Shown here: positions 11,424-24,700 of the stretch, one piece after another
Layout of the letters: each line of letters begins with the position of its first letter
Position numbering within the stretch: position 1 is the stretch's first letter
Assembly (NCBI GenBank): GCA_035048495.1
Contig: CM068551.1
Coordinates: 17,548,248 to 17,612,247 of the forward strand
DNA length: 64,000 nt
Direction: 5' to 3'
Source of the DNA: Euptelea pleiosperma
Taxonomy: Eukaryota; Streptophyta; Magnoliopsida; Ranunculales; Eupteleaceae
Notes under the pieces: model-generated
The model's input: only the letters and a program-made list of their open reading frames with translations
The model's database searches: none
What the model was told of the DNA's origin: nothing
Translations under genes and position numbers: made by a program

Positions 11424-11466
11424 GGCCACATAAGTCTCCAAAATAGGAGACGTGTCTAACAGATGT

Positions 11467-12984
11467 TTGAATCATTTATTGAAAACCAACGAACTTGGTC
11501 TCCGCCCGATCTGCCCAAAACTATGGCCTAGGTTTAAAAGGAAAGAATTACAAAAATTTATTCAGAAATTGTTGAAAAAATGATATATTTATTACTAAAT
11601 TTTTGAAAAAAAGTTCGTTGCTGATGTAATAAGATTTCACAAAATTTGTCGATTCGTCACCTTCCAAATGCTCAACCTTAAACATGGTCAATTCTTTGCC
11701 TAGGAAGAAACCCACTTGACATTGATAAATAGGATGGTCCACTGAGGAACCACTGTCAAAAGAAAGACACCCACCTTAAAGGGATTGGAGGTCCCTTTTC
11801 CGAGTTAGCTTGAAATTTAGTTGGTAGACCATTCACAATAGCCAAGAAAAATGAAAAGTTCCACTTGTGTTCCACTCTTCAATTTTACTTATTTGTCCTA
11901 TATTTGCTAGTAGGTACTGTTAAACTAGTCGATCAAGAATACCAATGATATGCTAGTATGCTACACATCTGAATAGTTTTCAGAGTTTTGAAACAAGGGA
12001 TTAGGATTCCAAACCTATCCCATAACCTCTCTTAGCAACGCACTACCATGAGACACTACATTTTATAACTCCAAGATAGGAATAAAAGAGGGCTATCCTG
12101 CGGAAACCTACCTTATTTCGTATCCCCAGTCTAAACCTAATGCTTGCCTTAGGAATCTGATAGCGAACCCTTCATCCATCCATAGACACTATTACTACAA
12201 CTTGTAAGTTGTCTTGCTAGAACATCCAAATCCGTTTTTCCGAAATCAGCCTGTTCATCTTCTTGAAAGACCTAAACTAAAGACCACCTGCTTTTACACA
12301 TGATTTTCCAGTCTACTAAATGATACTTATTAGTACATAGTATCTTCAAACTTTTCCACAGAAAGTCTTGCTTAGTCTCTTGAGCTTGTTTGCAATAGAA
12401 ATCAAATTCCTAAAAAGTAAGAGAATGTGAGTTGGAAGATTAGAAAGTTTCTGGCCTCACAATTTGATCTTGATGCTTTCCAAGACGCTAGGTTCCTCTC
12501 AAAGCACTTTACCATGGGGTCACAAACTGCCTTTTGACTCTTGGTTTATTTTCTCATGCACTGGAAGAGCAATCCTCATGTGAAAGAATTGGTTGACACT
12601 CCTAGAAGTAGCACTTGACTGATGGCTCAGTTTTACAACGATCTAAAATTATGGAGTTGGCATATTTTATTTCCTTTTCAGCACATCTGAAAAAACCAAA
12701 AAGAAACAGTAAAAAATCTATATCCTTTCAAATGATATTTTCTCATACGTTGGATGTCTTTGTTTAATGCATGACACCTTTAAATTTTTTAAGCTGGTTA
12801 TACTGCACATAGCTGATTAAAATTAAATTAACACAGATGATTGATAAACATGCACACCATCATCGTCGGTAGTCATGATTGTATTAAATCTTATTCTTTT
12901 TCATGTCTCCTTTTGTTTTTCTGAGCCCGGTACTTGATAATTGTACATTACTTTGACCTATTTGGCCAGTTGTTGTAGTTGCAG
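11467..12984. other. Remainder of gene 1 intron 1
   Basis: No gene, transposon terminus or tandem repeat recognised. This is probably original intron sequence plus decayed repeats. It ends in a good acceptor (TTGTAGTTGCAG) at 12984; another (TTTTATTAATACAG) lies at 13149. Confidence 0.5.
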
Positions 12985-13169
12985 GGCTTGGAACTTGTTG
13001 AAGCAATTTGGATTAACTGTGGTAGGAAAAACCTGAATAATAATCAAGGTGCGTCTTCAGCGGATGACTTGAATGTTAGCCCATCCTATCTGGGTTGGCT
13101 GGCCGAATTTGTCCATATTATACTGGTACATCAGATTTTATTAATACAGGAATCATATGTTAGAGCAAG

Positions 13170-14594
13170 ATGAGCAGAATTAGTCGCCAAAAAGAAAAAT
13201 ATGGCAGTGGCAATGAGCTTTCCAGGGATAATTCTAATGAAGGAACTGCAGCTCGGACAAGACCTTTCAGCTTTGAGGAGATTATGCTAAGAAGGAGAAA
13301 CAAGAAACTGACTGCATATGCCAAAGAGGGAGCTGGAGATCAAGGCAAGTTATCAGGGAAGGACAATGTTGAAAATGTCTATGATCATTCTGAACCAGAT
13401 GGAGGTTATAGACACAACAAGGATTCAAACTTTGGTGTCATTTCAGAGGATACTGTGAAGGGAAGTTCCAGAAAGAAAGTGGAAAATACCCCATCGAAGG
13501 AAGGCAATTTAGTTAAAGGTAAAGGTAAAGAAAGTCATGATTCAGAAGCTAATTTGATGGATAAATTGGACAAAGATATGAGCAGTAGAGCTAAAGGGGG
13601 CAAGACTGAAAAATTGAGTCACCACAGAAGCAGAAATGATGAGCGATCAAGGGATGATTTTGAAAACGAATCTGATAAGAAGCGTTCTGAAAATTCACTG
13701 GGTAAGGAGAAATATGGAGACAGAGAGAGGGGAAAATATGAGAGAGAAAGCAAAAGAAAACATCGAAGTGGAGATGATGAGAAAAATAGGTCAGAGATAG
13801 ATGTGAATGCTGTAAAGAAACACGATTCTGGCAAATGGCATGATTCAGAACCTGCAGAAAGAAAGGGCAGGAAGAAGGAATCTTCTCAATCCCATTACCA
13901 AGAAGCAAAGCCAAAAAAGAGAAGGTCCAGGAGTCCGGAAACTAGAGACAGAGATAGGAAGTCTGTTTCACTCTCACCAAGGGCGAACAAACGTATTTCT
14001 TATCATGGACGGGAGCATGGAGAGTCATCATTTCATTCCTTCAAAGATAGGAGGCAGCACTCTGATGTTGACAGGAGTAGAATGTCAAGCAATGGTGGGT
14101 ATGCAAGTAGCCACTATCGGCGCCATGGTGGTCATGGAAGCAGGCTTGGTGGCTATTCACCAAGGAAGAGAAGAACAGAGGCAGCTGTTAAGACTCCTTC
14201 ACCAACTATTCGCTCACCAGAGAGGAAAAGTGCTGGGTGGGATCTCCCACCTACGGGAACCGGCACCATTTCTACTGGCTCCATACTGTCTAATTTTCAA
14301 TCATCACACCAAACTGTATCATCAAGTGCTCCTGAGTTGCCCAGTGCTGTTCCTGTTACATTAAATATAGAGACACCGCAGTCTGGGGCTTCTCCAAATA
14401 CTGTATCAACGAAGAAGAATGTCTCCACTGACTCCATTCAATTAACACAAGCAACAAGGCCTTTGAGAAGACTTTATGTAGAAAATGTACCAGCTTCAGC
14501 CTCTGATAAATCTATAATGGAAAGTCTTAATAACTTCTTGCTCCCCTCTGGCATTAATCATATCCAAGTAACCCAGCCATGCATCAGCTGTATT
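13170..14594 (+). CDS. Gene 1 coding exon 1 (RS-like region and start of RRM1)
   Basis: 475 codons, ending in phase 0 before GTAAGT. It begins MSRISRQKEKYGSGNEL and soon has FSFEEIMLRRRNKKLT. A long Lys/Arg/Asp/Glu/Ser-rich stretch follows, with KKRRSRSPETRDRDRKS and later PSPTIRSPERK (RS/SP-type phosphorylation-prone motifs). Its last 43 codons open RRM1 (RRLYVENVPASASDKSIMES). Confidence 0.92.
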
Positions 14595-17500
14595 GTAAGT
14601 GTATAATTTTGTTTTGTGTATGTACAAATTGATCTCCCGTTTTGTCGTACGTGTGATCGAAATTAGGGTTTTTGGCATGTCTGTGATTATCTTTTTTGTA
14701 TATTTTACTGCAGATAAACAAAGATAAGGCCCAAGCTCTGGTGGAATTTCTCACACCAGAGGATGCCACAACAGCACTTTCTTTTGATGGCAGATCCTTC
14801 TCTGGATCTATTCTCAAAATCCGGCGCCCAAAAGACTTTTTTGAAGCAGCTGTAAGATTGCTAATTACATCTACTTCCTTTCATTTCCTACTTGTAACTG
14901 GTCCTTATATTCTTTCTGATTGTTCTATGAAGTGTAAATTTTGTGCTGGTGCTGTTGGATATTCTTCACTTTAAGGAATTAATGTTGATTCTTATTTTAC
15001 TTATCAAAAGAAAAAATCATCTTAGGCTTTTGTTTTCTGATTTTATCCATTGATGAATATGAGAAGTAGTGTGAGTATGTATCTCATTAGAATTTTGTGC
15101 TTCAATTTGTGCATGCGTTATTAGTTTTGGGAGTTTCAAATAATCCTTTTATTCTTACTGTTTATTGGGTAAAATGATCCATTTAGCTTTTGAAACTCTT
15201 TCTGTTACACATACATATTTGGTCGTTAATATATGAGTATGCTTGCTAATTCTCAGGAGTTATTTCAGCTGTGAAGTCACAAAATAGACCTTGAGACTGT
15301 TTTAATTGACAAGGACTTAGAGTTGAAAACTTCAAATTCTGATACATGTAGTCATGCTTTGGGAATGGCATAGAGGAGGTGTGAGATTGGAACAAAGTTT
15401 TTCTACAATCAGCTCTCATTGGATGAATCCATGGCATTGGGTACTGCCATGTCAGTCATGCCAGTACTTGACTGACATGGCAGTGATTTCTGTCACGACT
15501 TGCATTGCTTTATATTGGCACAATTTCACAAACGAAGGATAATATGCAAGATATTATTAGTTCATAAGGGCATGGTGCTAGGAATATTCTTTTGGAGGCT
15601 GAAACGATTTGGGTGAACTGGAAAAAGTCAATAGACCGTATGGTTGTGATTGTCTGATTAGGTTGTATATTTCCCTGAGGTATGATTCTCTGATTAGGTT
15701 GTATTTTTCCCTGAAGATCTTATAAGCGGAATCATTCAAAGATGTGTTTTGAACCCTTGCATTTACATTATTTATATGGAACATGTAAATGAAATACTGA
15801 GGTCTCCTTTACATATGCGTCTTATATTTACATGAGGTTAACTCAAAGTCAGCATGTGTGTGTTAGAGGTATTGCTTAAAATTATTTCACCGAGAAAGAG
15901 ATAATTCTACTAATATTACTAATGCTGGAGTTTAAAATCGTTTCCTTAGGGAAAATGGCTTTGGAGGTCTGTTAATGAGCCAAATAGTCTTTGGAGAAGG
16001 GTTAGTCCTTGTAAATATCGGTTTAGGACGAGAGGGTGGGAAAGTCGGGAAATATCTCTAGTTATGGGGTGGGGTTGTGGAAAAGTTTTTACGTGATCAA
16101 TGAGGGGTTTGGCTTAGGTAAATGAATGTGTGCTATGAAGCTGAGAAGACGTGCAACACCTGTTCATTAATTGCAATTTGCAAGGATCTTTCAGTTTCTC
16201 TCTCTTTTCCGATCTCTTTGGGACTGTGGAAGCTTTTTGGTAATGTGCTCAAGGTTATGGCCTGTTGGTCAACTAATGCCTTTGGCAACAAAGGTAAGCT
16301 CCTTTGGAAGCTTCTCTGATTTGCTTTTTGTTGGGTAACTTCAGAGGAGATGAATTGTAGAATTTTTGAGCAAAGACTCAGTTTTAGATACCTTCTTTGT
16401 TGTCAAGTGCAAGATAATTAGTTGGATGCTCATCTTCAAGATATTTCAAGATTATCAATTCTTTTACCTTGAAATAAATTGAAGGGCTATTAGTGAATTA
16501 CTTGATTGAAAGAAGAAGTTAAGCAGGCTTGGAAGATACCAAGGATAATTCTAGGAACACCATTGCTTAGGTGTCAGGTAACTTGGGAATCTTTGGAGGC
16601 TTGCAAATATTGTGGATAACACTAGAGAATCATGTTCTGGTTGAACAATTTTGTATGTTTTTAGAAGCATCAGTGGTGATGTGGACTTGTTGGTTAAGGA
16701 TGTGGTATATCAGCACTCATTGTACGTCAGAAGCGATTTTTAACCGCCCTTTTTCTTCTTTAATGTAATTTTTTCTCATTGGAAATCAATTCTTACAATG
16801 TTTTGGAAAGGTTGTTTTTCTGGATGTAGCAGAGCTGATGAATGAGTCTATTGACAAGCTGCCAGAAAAATTCAATCATCTATTGCATGGTGACTTCATA
16901 AAAAGGAAATGTTATGTGACAATTGTTTTGCGTTAATTTTGTTTATGTGCAGTAAATAATTTATACGTTCCAAGTTGAATTCATAAAGACTCCGCCTTGC
17001 AAATTATTATAGCGTGAATCATGTACGGGCATTATGGTGTCAAGAGTGCACAATTCAATCCCAACTAGGAATAATATAATCACCACACCTGTACCTGTTC
17101 TGTAGGTGGCTGCATGAAGCAGCAAGTAATGTAAATCCTGAATGATCGTGGACCACCAACACAATGTCTTGGCAGCATAAGCCTGTAATCAAGGGGATTA
17201 TATAAAGTTATAAATGAATATAATCTCACTTCTTGGCAAAACTGAGGTGGTTGAATAAAACTAACTAAACCTTGGGATTGCAGAGATTTATGACATGCCT
17301 ACCATAACAAATCAACTGGGCCAAACCCCACAATATACAACCTAACTGGGCAGTCTGGGCCTCCAAAGTAGAGCTTCCAAACACAAAGCTATACACATCT
17401 CACAAGGGAGAGGAAACTCCTATCAACTCATCCTATCTGAACACAAAATCATAAAAAAACAACCTCTAAAATCCAGAGAAATGGAGGACCAAAGATACAA

Positions 17501-20500
17501 ATATGCTTTGACCCTCAACAAAACTCCTTGGATATATTCTTCTTTTCCTTCGAAAATACGGGAATTCCTCTCCTTCCAAATGGCCTACATGATGGCAAAT
17601 GGCAAGACACGCCAAAGGTATTTCCCTCTCCCTTTGAAAACTTCCAAAGAAATTCCTTGGACCAAGAAGAGCCCTTTTCCGGCATCACTAAGTCTAGGCC
17701 AAATAAAGATAAGAAAGTTTGCCAAATGGCAAAGAAGGGGCAGTGCATCATCAAGTGATCAACGGACTCAGCGCTAGACTTGCACAGGGAGCATTTATTC
17801 GGCAACATCATTCCCCTACTATTCAAATGGTCCACCGTTAGGATCTTGTCCAAAGTAGTTGTCCAAATGAAAGAAGACACTTTAGACGGACTAGAGGCCC
17901 CCAAAATAGGGAAGCTTGAAAAGAAGTTTGGCCTATCGGCTTAAAATGAGAGAAAAAAGACCTAACAGAGAAAACACCCTTAGGATTCCATCTCCATAAC
18001 GTCTGATTCGATTCTTAAGCAAGCGAAGGCCCATCTCCAATTGTAGCCAGAAGAGAAGCAAGACTATCCACCTCACAATCATTGATGTTCCTTCTGAAGC
18101 CAAACTTCCAAGATGCAACACCCTCACTAGTCGCAACACAATCCTGAATTTAGCCCCTTGGAGGTCTGAAAGTGAAATAAACTAGGAAAAACGCTTTTCA
18201 ATGGTTCATCCCCACACCAAAGATCCTCATCGAACTCTATCACCCCTCCCTACTTTGAAATGTTCTTGAGTTCTCATAATCCCCTTCCACAAACTTGTCT
18301 CATAAGAAGACAAAGCTGGATAAGCTTCATCCCCTTCCTGAACCTCCCCAAACTTGCTCTCTATCACTCTCCTCCATAAACTCCTCTTCCTCCTCAAACC
18401 GCCACAACCATTTGCCTAGAAGCGCCACATTCATATCTCTGAATAAACAAAATCCCAAACCATCTACCTCCTCAGGCCTGCATAAATTGGCCAAGTCTCA
18501 TTACATATAATTTCACAGCAACTCAGCCGAGGTTAAGCATCTTGTCTGAGTGTCGACCGTCTTATTTCGGCCTGCTCGAGTTGGGTGCCCAGATGGAGTT
18601 CTGGAACCTTGATTCAATATTATAATTTCTTCTGTTTTACATTGCTGATGTACTGAATCACACTTCTGATAGCCCTGTGAAGTTTCTATTCCTGAGCTTG
18701 TCCTTTTTCACTTGAGGAAGCATGTATTTATGTTTATATGCTGTAATATGTAGATAGATTTGTATACAACTGTACATACATATTTGGGTATGCATAGTTG
18801 CATACACGTGCGAAACTTAGATATGCTTCTGTTCTGGATTTTTGTGAGTTCTATCTGTTTGAGATCCTAGTCATGCTGTGGAACACTATCATCACAAAAC
18901 TTGTGGGATAAGCAGACTGCAGATCTTTCTGCTATTACATGGTGTCCACTATCCTTTCACTTCTAAATGAATATTTGCACTTGAATGCTGTTTCAAAGAT
19001 TGAATGATATAAAGTGCAAGCACGTTGAAATAAAGCTCGAACTCTGCAATAACTGTGTATGAAACTGATCAAAATGGATGTTAATTCTGGAGGATGCAAG
19101 AATGGACAATGATTATAAGCTTCCCCTTAGATAACTAACCTACTAAACTTCCCAACCTTCGTATCCGATTAATTTAGAACTTAGAAACCATCATGATTGG
19201 ATGTGCTTAAAGCTAAGAGAGGATTTGCATTTGTAAGGTTCCATTTGATGGTTGTAGCAGTCCTCAGAAACTTTATTGCGTCACGAGTCGTTGCACCTTG
19301 GGAAAATTACTATAAATTGTTTTATCAATTTTCCCCTGATAAATATTTTTTTTAGTTTCACTAGCTTTCGTTTGGATAAGGCATGATATATTTGTCTCCT
19401 TGGATGAGATCTTTTCTGACCATCATGTTGGAATCTCTCTTAAATAGGGTATTTGTATTGGGTGTTTCATAATTCACGTTCAGGATGGTGAGGAAGCTGA
19501 GGAGTTCTAAAAGAAGACTTACAGGTGTAGTGGCAAATTTGATGTGATTGCAGCTTTCTTTCCAGAATTGATCTAGGGTGACTGCTCCCGGTCATTGAAA
19601 GAATCATTTATGTTGCCACATAATGTTTGCTTTTATTTAATGGCAAACTTTGCAAAATGATGCAAGATGCATTTTTCTCAGGATGTTGGCGTCATTCTCG
19701 GTTGAATTATCTTCAGTACCCATGCACTGCCTTTCCTAAGGCTTAGCTTGGCTTCATATTTCAACCAAATGTCATTATTTGTTTGGACCATGGATCTTGT
19801 CATCATGCCTGATTCCGACATCTAGGTGACAGTCTTGTGATGGTACACTATCATCCTATCCTTGTAGAACAATCACATGTGGTGGTACCTGCTGTATTGA
19901 TGTTGATTACTCTATGATCTTCTGTCTTCACAATATCCACTCTTGCAATGGAGGTGTTTCTAAAATTTATGTGGAGGTTTCACTTGGATTACTGGCATTT
20001 ATACATTTGAGTTTCCTGTTTGATTTGAATAGATAGTACAGCTAGAGGGGACCCTTATTTAGGAAGATCTTCTCTGCAGAAGTTAAATAGAATTCTATTA
20101 TTTTTGTGGAAGGAACTCCTTGTAGGCACAAGTAAAAAATGTAAGGGGGTCAAGCAGCTATGCAGAGTAAACTCCATCATCTTCATGTTTTTACTGGGAT
20201 GAATCTTGGCTGTTGACTGTTTAGTTGAAGAACATTAGTTCTTATTATGGTAAGTATTGGGGAAACCAGAGTTACTACCATTGGTGAAATGAAACTTTAA
20301 GGAATATTTAGTATTCACTTTGTATGGTATTTTTCTTTTCTTTTTTTTCATAAGTAATTTGTATCGGTATCCCTCAAGCAGACTGCTTGTCAACTTCAAA
20401 TATTTAGTAAATGCTTTTTCTTACTATGTTTTTTTAGCCCATTGTGTGAGGAGCAGGGTATGGAAACAAAAGGCTTCTATAAGTTTGCGTTTTATTTATA

Positions 20501-21680
20501 TGTATAATTGTTCTTGGGATTTTATGGTTTTCCAACTGTTTCAGTATGGAACTGCCTAAATATGTTGCTTATGTTCCAGCATTGAGATATGTTTTGATGA
20601 AGCCCCTTTGCTTAAAAGATCCTAGAAACCAGTGCAAATTACTGTTTTATTTAGTGTTATTCTGTTTTAGCTGATCTTCGCCCTGTATAACTTGTGTGGA
20701 AATATGTTCAGTTTCTCAAGGTGTTGAAATGGCAACCTTAAAATAAACATCTTACTCCTATATTTTAACCACTGTTGTTGGAAGGCGAGCCAGGCTTGCA
20801 CCTCGCTTCAGCCATGGGCAATGGTTGGGTGTGGGCAGTGTGCTTCAGCCCCGCCTAAATTAGAGAGCTGCTGCCTTGGGGATTGACAGTTTTGGGTGGT
20901 ATAGTTTTCCTCATCTTAGTACTTCTGAAGCCATTTCTAAGTCTTCTATAAGATTTAAAAAATTGTCTTTTTCTTATAGTTTTTTTTAATATTTATGTAT
21001 AATTTAATCTTTGATAAAACTCTGGGATTTATCTAAATTTCTAAAAGCTTCTTTTTTTGGAGTATTTTTGTCCTCAGAAAGTGTTATATCTTATATGCTA
21101 AGTAACAAGGACATAGCCATTTCCCCAATTTGTTGTCTGTTTTGACACGTATTGACTCAAATACATATGACTGTATCAATATGTCCTGGCACACACCCTG
21201 ACATTTACTGTTGTGTCACCCTTTATTTTTTTTACTCTAATGATTTTGTGAAAAAAAAGATTTCTAAAAGAAAATTGGTGTGTTCCATCCTCCATACACT
21301 ACTTTAAGTTAAAACATTATTATAGTTGTTTCATAGTCTTCCCTCGTGTAAATCTACTTATTTTATTAAGTTCTTGGATAGCTCTATGGTGTATGGAAAT
21401 GTTTTCTCTTCTCATATTTTTCTAAATATATATTTATAAAGGACTACTGATTTAAATATAACTAAAATATACATTTGTCAAGTACGAATGTATTTGCATT
21501 TCAGTCTTCTCTAATGCGCCGTGCCAAACACCTCATAACTGTCAGACACATGTTCGTGTACGAGTTTTTCTTTCCTTTTTTTGTTTTCGACAAAAATTAC
21601 TTGATAATCCATGCATACATGTTTATCTCTCTCCCTCTCTCTCGCCATATATGTGTGTGTGTGTGTCTATCTATCTATCC

Positions 21681-21726
<46 letters not shown>

Positions 21727-24700
21727 CGCATATATTGTATATGTATATATACATTTACGTATAAGTTCTAGGTATGCATCTCATGCCTCACTTGCCCCCA
21801 GCCCACTATCTACACTTAATATGATAGTAACTCTCCTTTACTACACTAATTGTAATAGCCACATTTATATTGACGTGCAAGTATTTGTCTATAAAAAGTA
21901 TGAAAATTAATATCAGCTCAAGTATGTAATTCTGCTGGATGGTGCTCTATGTCACAATGTTCGGACTACACATTGATCCTGTCTATGGTGGCCATGTTCC
22001 TTCATCCAAAGTTCAAACCTTCTCTTGGTTCATGAATTTATCCTCTAGGAGGTAGAGCTTCACAAGCGTTTGTATTTTACTAGTCCATTCACTTGGCAAC
22101 AGATTAATGCTTGCATTAGACAGATTCGTACATTTTCTTCTTATTGTTATTTTCATTTGTAGTCATGTATGTAATCGTCTTAAATTTTTTGATCAACCTT
22201 AGAGTCATGGATTAGAACCAATATAGTTATGAATTGATATCTACAGACTTAGATGATATGTTTGAGATTCAAACATTTGGTTCTACACTTCAGTTTTCCG
22301 TCAATATACAAATTTCACATTTTCTCATCATCATCAAAGCCCTATTCGCTATTGTAAACCTGTGCTAGTTATTGCTCCCTCATAGGTGTCATTAATGATG
22401 CCAATACATCTATTCGGACTCCACTACCGACTAGATTATATCTTTAAGGACTCTTATCATATATCTAATAGATCCATCTGCTCTCTCCAAGTTAATAAAG
22501 ACTACGTGGGGTTCTTCCTCTCCAGATTAATGATTTGTTGCACTAAAACTCATTATTAGTCTGCATCAAATTGCGAGCTTTAAGAAGTTAAATTCTGGAC
22601 CACATAGTCAATGATTTCCACATCATAGATCTGAGATAGATCTAGGATCCCTTAAGTACAACATAATTTTATTTTAAAAATGGGAAGGGTCCATTTGGTA
22701 ATGATTATGATAATCAATTATGGGGTTGGTAATTGATTATCAACACTAATAAATGCGTTAGTGAGACTAGACATAAATTATTTTTTTATAATGATAATTC
22801 ATTTTCTCTTTAAATTCCTAATATAAAAAAAATATACTTACATAATGATAAGGATCTCTCTCTATATATATCTCTCTCTCACTTGGATGAGATATTTTTG
22901 CTCCCGCTTCCTTATGCTCCATAACTCGTGCCAATACATTGTCCTCATTTCATTCCGGATTTCAATTCCTAATTCTCTCTCTCTCTCTCTCTCTCTCCTT
23001 TTTCATAACGACCACTACCTTTGCTGCCGGTACTCCCTCTCACTGCCATTGCAAGGGCATGAAATGGGATTGGTCAAACCTGAGATCCCACCGGATTCGA
23101 ACCTGTATCTAGCAGTTTGGATTATAGATATACATCTGAATGAAATAGGGTCAGATACAGATCCATGTAAATTTATTCGATTCTGTTCCAGGTCAAGTAT
23201 GAATGCTCGTGTTAGATATTCAGATCTGATCAAATCCTGTGTTTGGGAGTTGGATACTTACTAAAACTTGTCATTTTGTAATTTATCCAATCTGTATCTG
23301 ACCCATATTCCACATACTGGTTGGATACAGATCTTCCCATATTAATCATGGTTTGGATTCGGATCATGTGTCATGGATCTGAGTCGGATTCGTATCCGCA
23401 TGTGGATTTTGATATTAAAAGTCAAATTTGGATCCGGATCTACCTAGATCCGAGTCGGATCCGAACTCTATGGATCATGATATTAAAAGCAGAGTTGCAG
23501 AGATGTTAGGTAAATTTCTTTTTAGAAATGCTTCAGTCAGAAACGTTTTTGGTAGAGTTGGTTCTAGATTGAGGATCCATTTCACAATAATTGTTACCAA
23601 ACGGTCCCGAAGTATAGATTATTATTATTATTTCAATTGTTATTATATTAAATATAAATAATTCAGGATTGTTACAGATCACAAGTACGTAAAAGATAAT
23701 TGATGGATTGAAAATTCTCTGTCCATTGAGCTCAATTTTCATAAGACTCAGTTTATATATTTAAATCACTTATATTCACTTTTGACATATCTTCGAATTT
23801 TTTAATTATCATATATATTTTAGTTTTTAGGTTTTTTTTTTACAACATTTAACATTTTGTAAAATGAACACACATCAACCAGGTCACATTTCGTCCTACC
23901 TTGTGTTTCAGAGGAAGATGAAATGCATCGTATTCAGCTATGAGGTTAAAGGTGGGTGTGAAGGAAATATGCACTCCATATGTGAAATTGGAAGATGTGT
24001 ATGCTGGGTAGACTTGATTCTTATCTATGCATTAACTTGAGGAGGAATATTGTCAGAGATGTAGTATATCAGTCCATAGGTTTATAAGTAATGTAGTTTA
24101 CTTGTAGGTTTTACGTTAGGGATCCATGTTTTGCCCTCTAATTGTTGGTATTATTGGTGAATGTGGACAAAGGGTATCCACCCTTTTGAATACTCCAATA
24201 ATAATTCTTCAAGTTTATCGCATCTCAACTTTAGTGCTTCTTATGACAATGGGGTCTGCACTCTAATTTTGCACGTATACATACAAACGCATATATATGT
24301 TAGATAGTCGACATTTCTTTACCATATTAGTAGTTAACATACCTGTAATATTCCTTCTCTCTTTTGAGTAATTAACATATTTAATGTTTTTCTTTCATCA
24401 TATGAAGATCATTTTGCCTTTTTTCCGCTTTTCCCCCGTTTCTGTGTGGTCATGGAGACAATTTTGGTATGAATAGTAATTTCTATTAGTACTTTTCAGT
24501 TTCTGAGGTATATTGTGGTTACTATTCATGTAGCAGGTTTTCAGACAGTTGCTATTTTCATGCAGACTGGTGTCCGAGAGAAACCAGTGGCAGCGGTTCA
24601 TGAAATATCTGACATCGTAAAGGATTCACCACATAAGGTACGGATTTGGAGCTAGGTGCAGTAATTATATATCCTATAACTTTATTTGCTCATTCCTAAA

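Larger units (their letters stand above)
2042..11461 (-). mobile_element. Full-length Copia LTR retrotransposon with nested insertions
   Basis: The ends are fixed by the 5-bp duplication GATGT at 2037-2041 and 11462-11466. The 3' LTR is 2042-2518 and the 5' LTR is 9228-11461 (interrupted). On the minus strand the order is LTR, primer-binding site, leader, gag, zinc knuckle, protease, integrase, reverse transcriptase, RNase H, purine tract (GGGAGAA) and LTR, which is the Copia order. Many stops and shifts make it defective. Clear LTR divergence (a few percent by eye) suggests an old insertion. Later insertions are a Mutator-type MITE (7793-8239), a TRIM (8829-9211) and a hAT (9652-11423) that contains another hAT (10090-11181). 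Confidence 0.93.
9228..11461 (-). repeat. 5' LTR of Copia-1, interrupted
   Basis: Matches the 2042-2518 LTR from TGTAAGAATTTAATG to GTGGGCCACAT at 9651, then resumes after the hAT insertion with GGCCACATAAGTCTCC and ends GTCTAACA at 11461. Without the insertion it is about 462 bp. Confidence 0.92.
14852..24565 (+). other. Gene 1 large intron (9.7 kb)
   Basis: Donor GTAAGA, acceptor TTTTCATGCAG. Holds LINE fragments (15940-16330, 17464-18520), a perfect hairpin (15443-15484), microsatellites near 21650-21720 and a Harbinger-like element (22687-23608). Between about 18525 and 21640 I see only AT-rich sequence without coding or repeat signals. Confidence 0.8.

Noticed and set aside
13591..13914. 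Antisense open frames across gene 1 exon 1
   Set aside because: Low-complexity shadow of the RS-like repeat codons; the sense frame has coding features and the antisense shows no motif.
18295..18510. 71-codon Ser-rich plus-strand frame
   Set aside because: Lies antisense to the LINE 3' fragment; no motif of its own.
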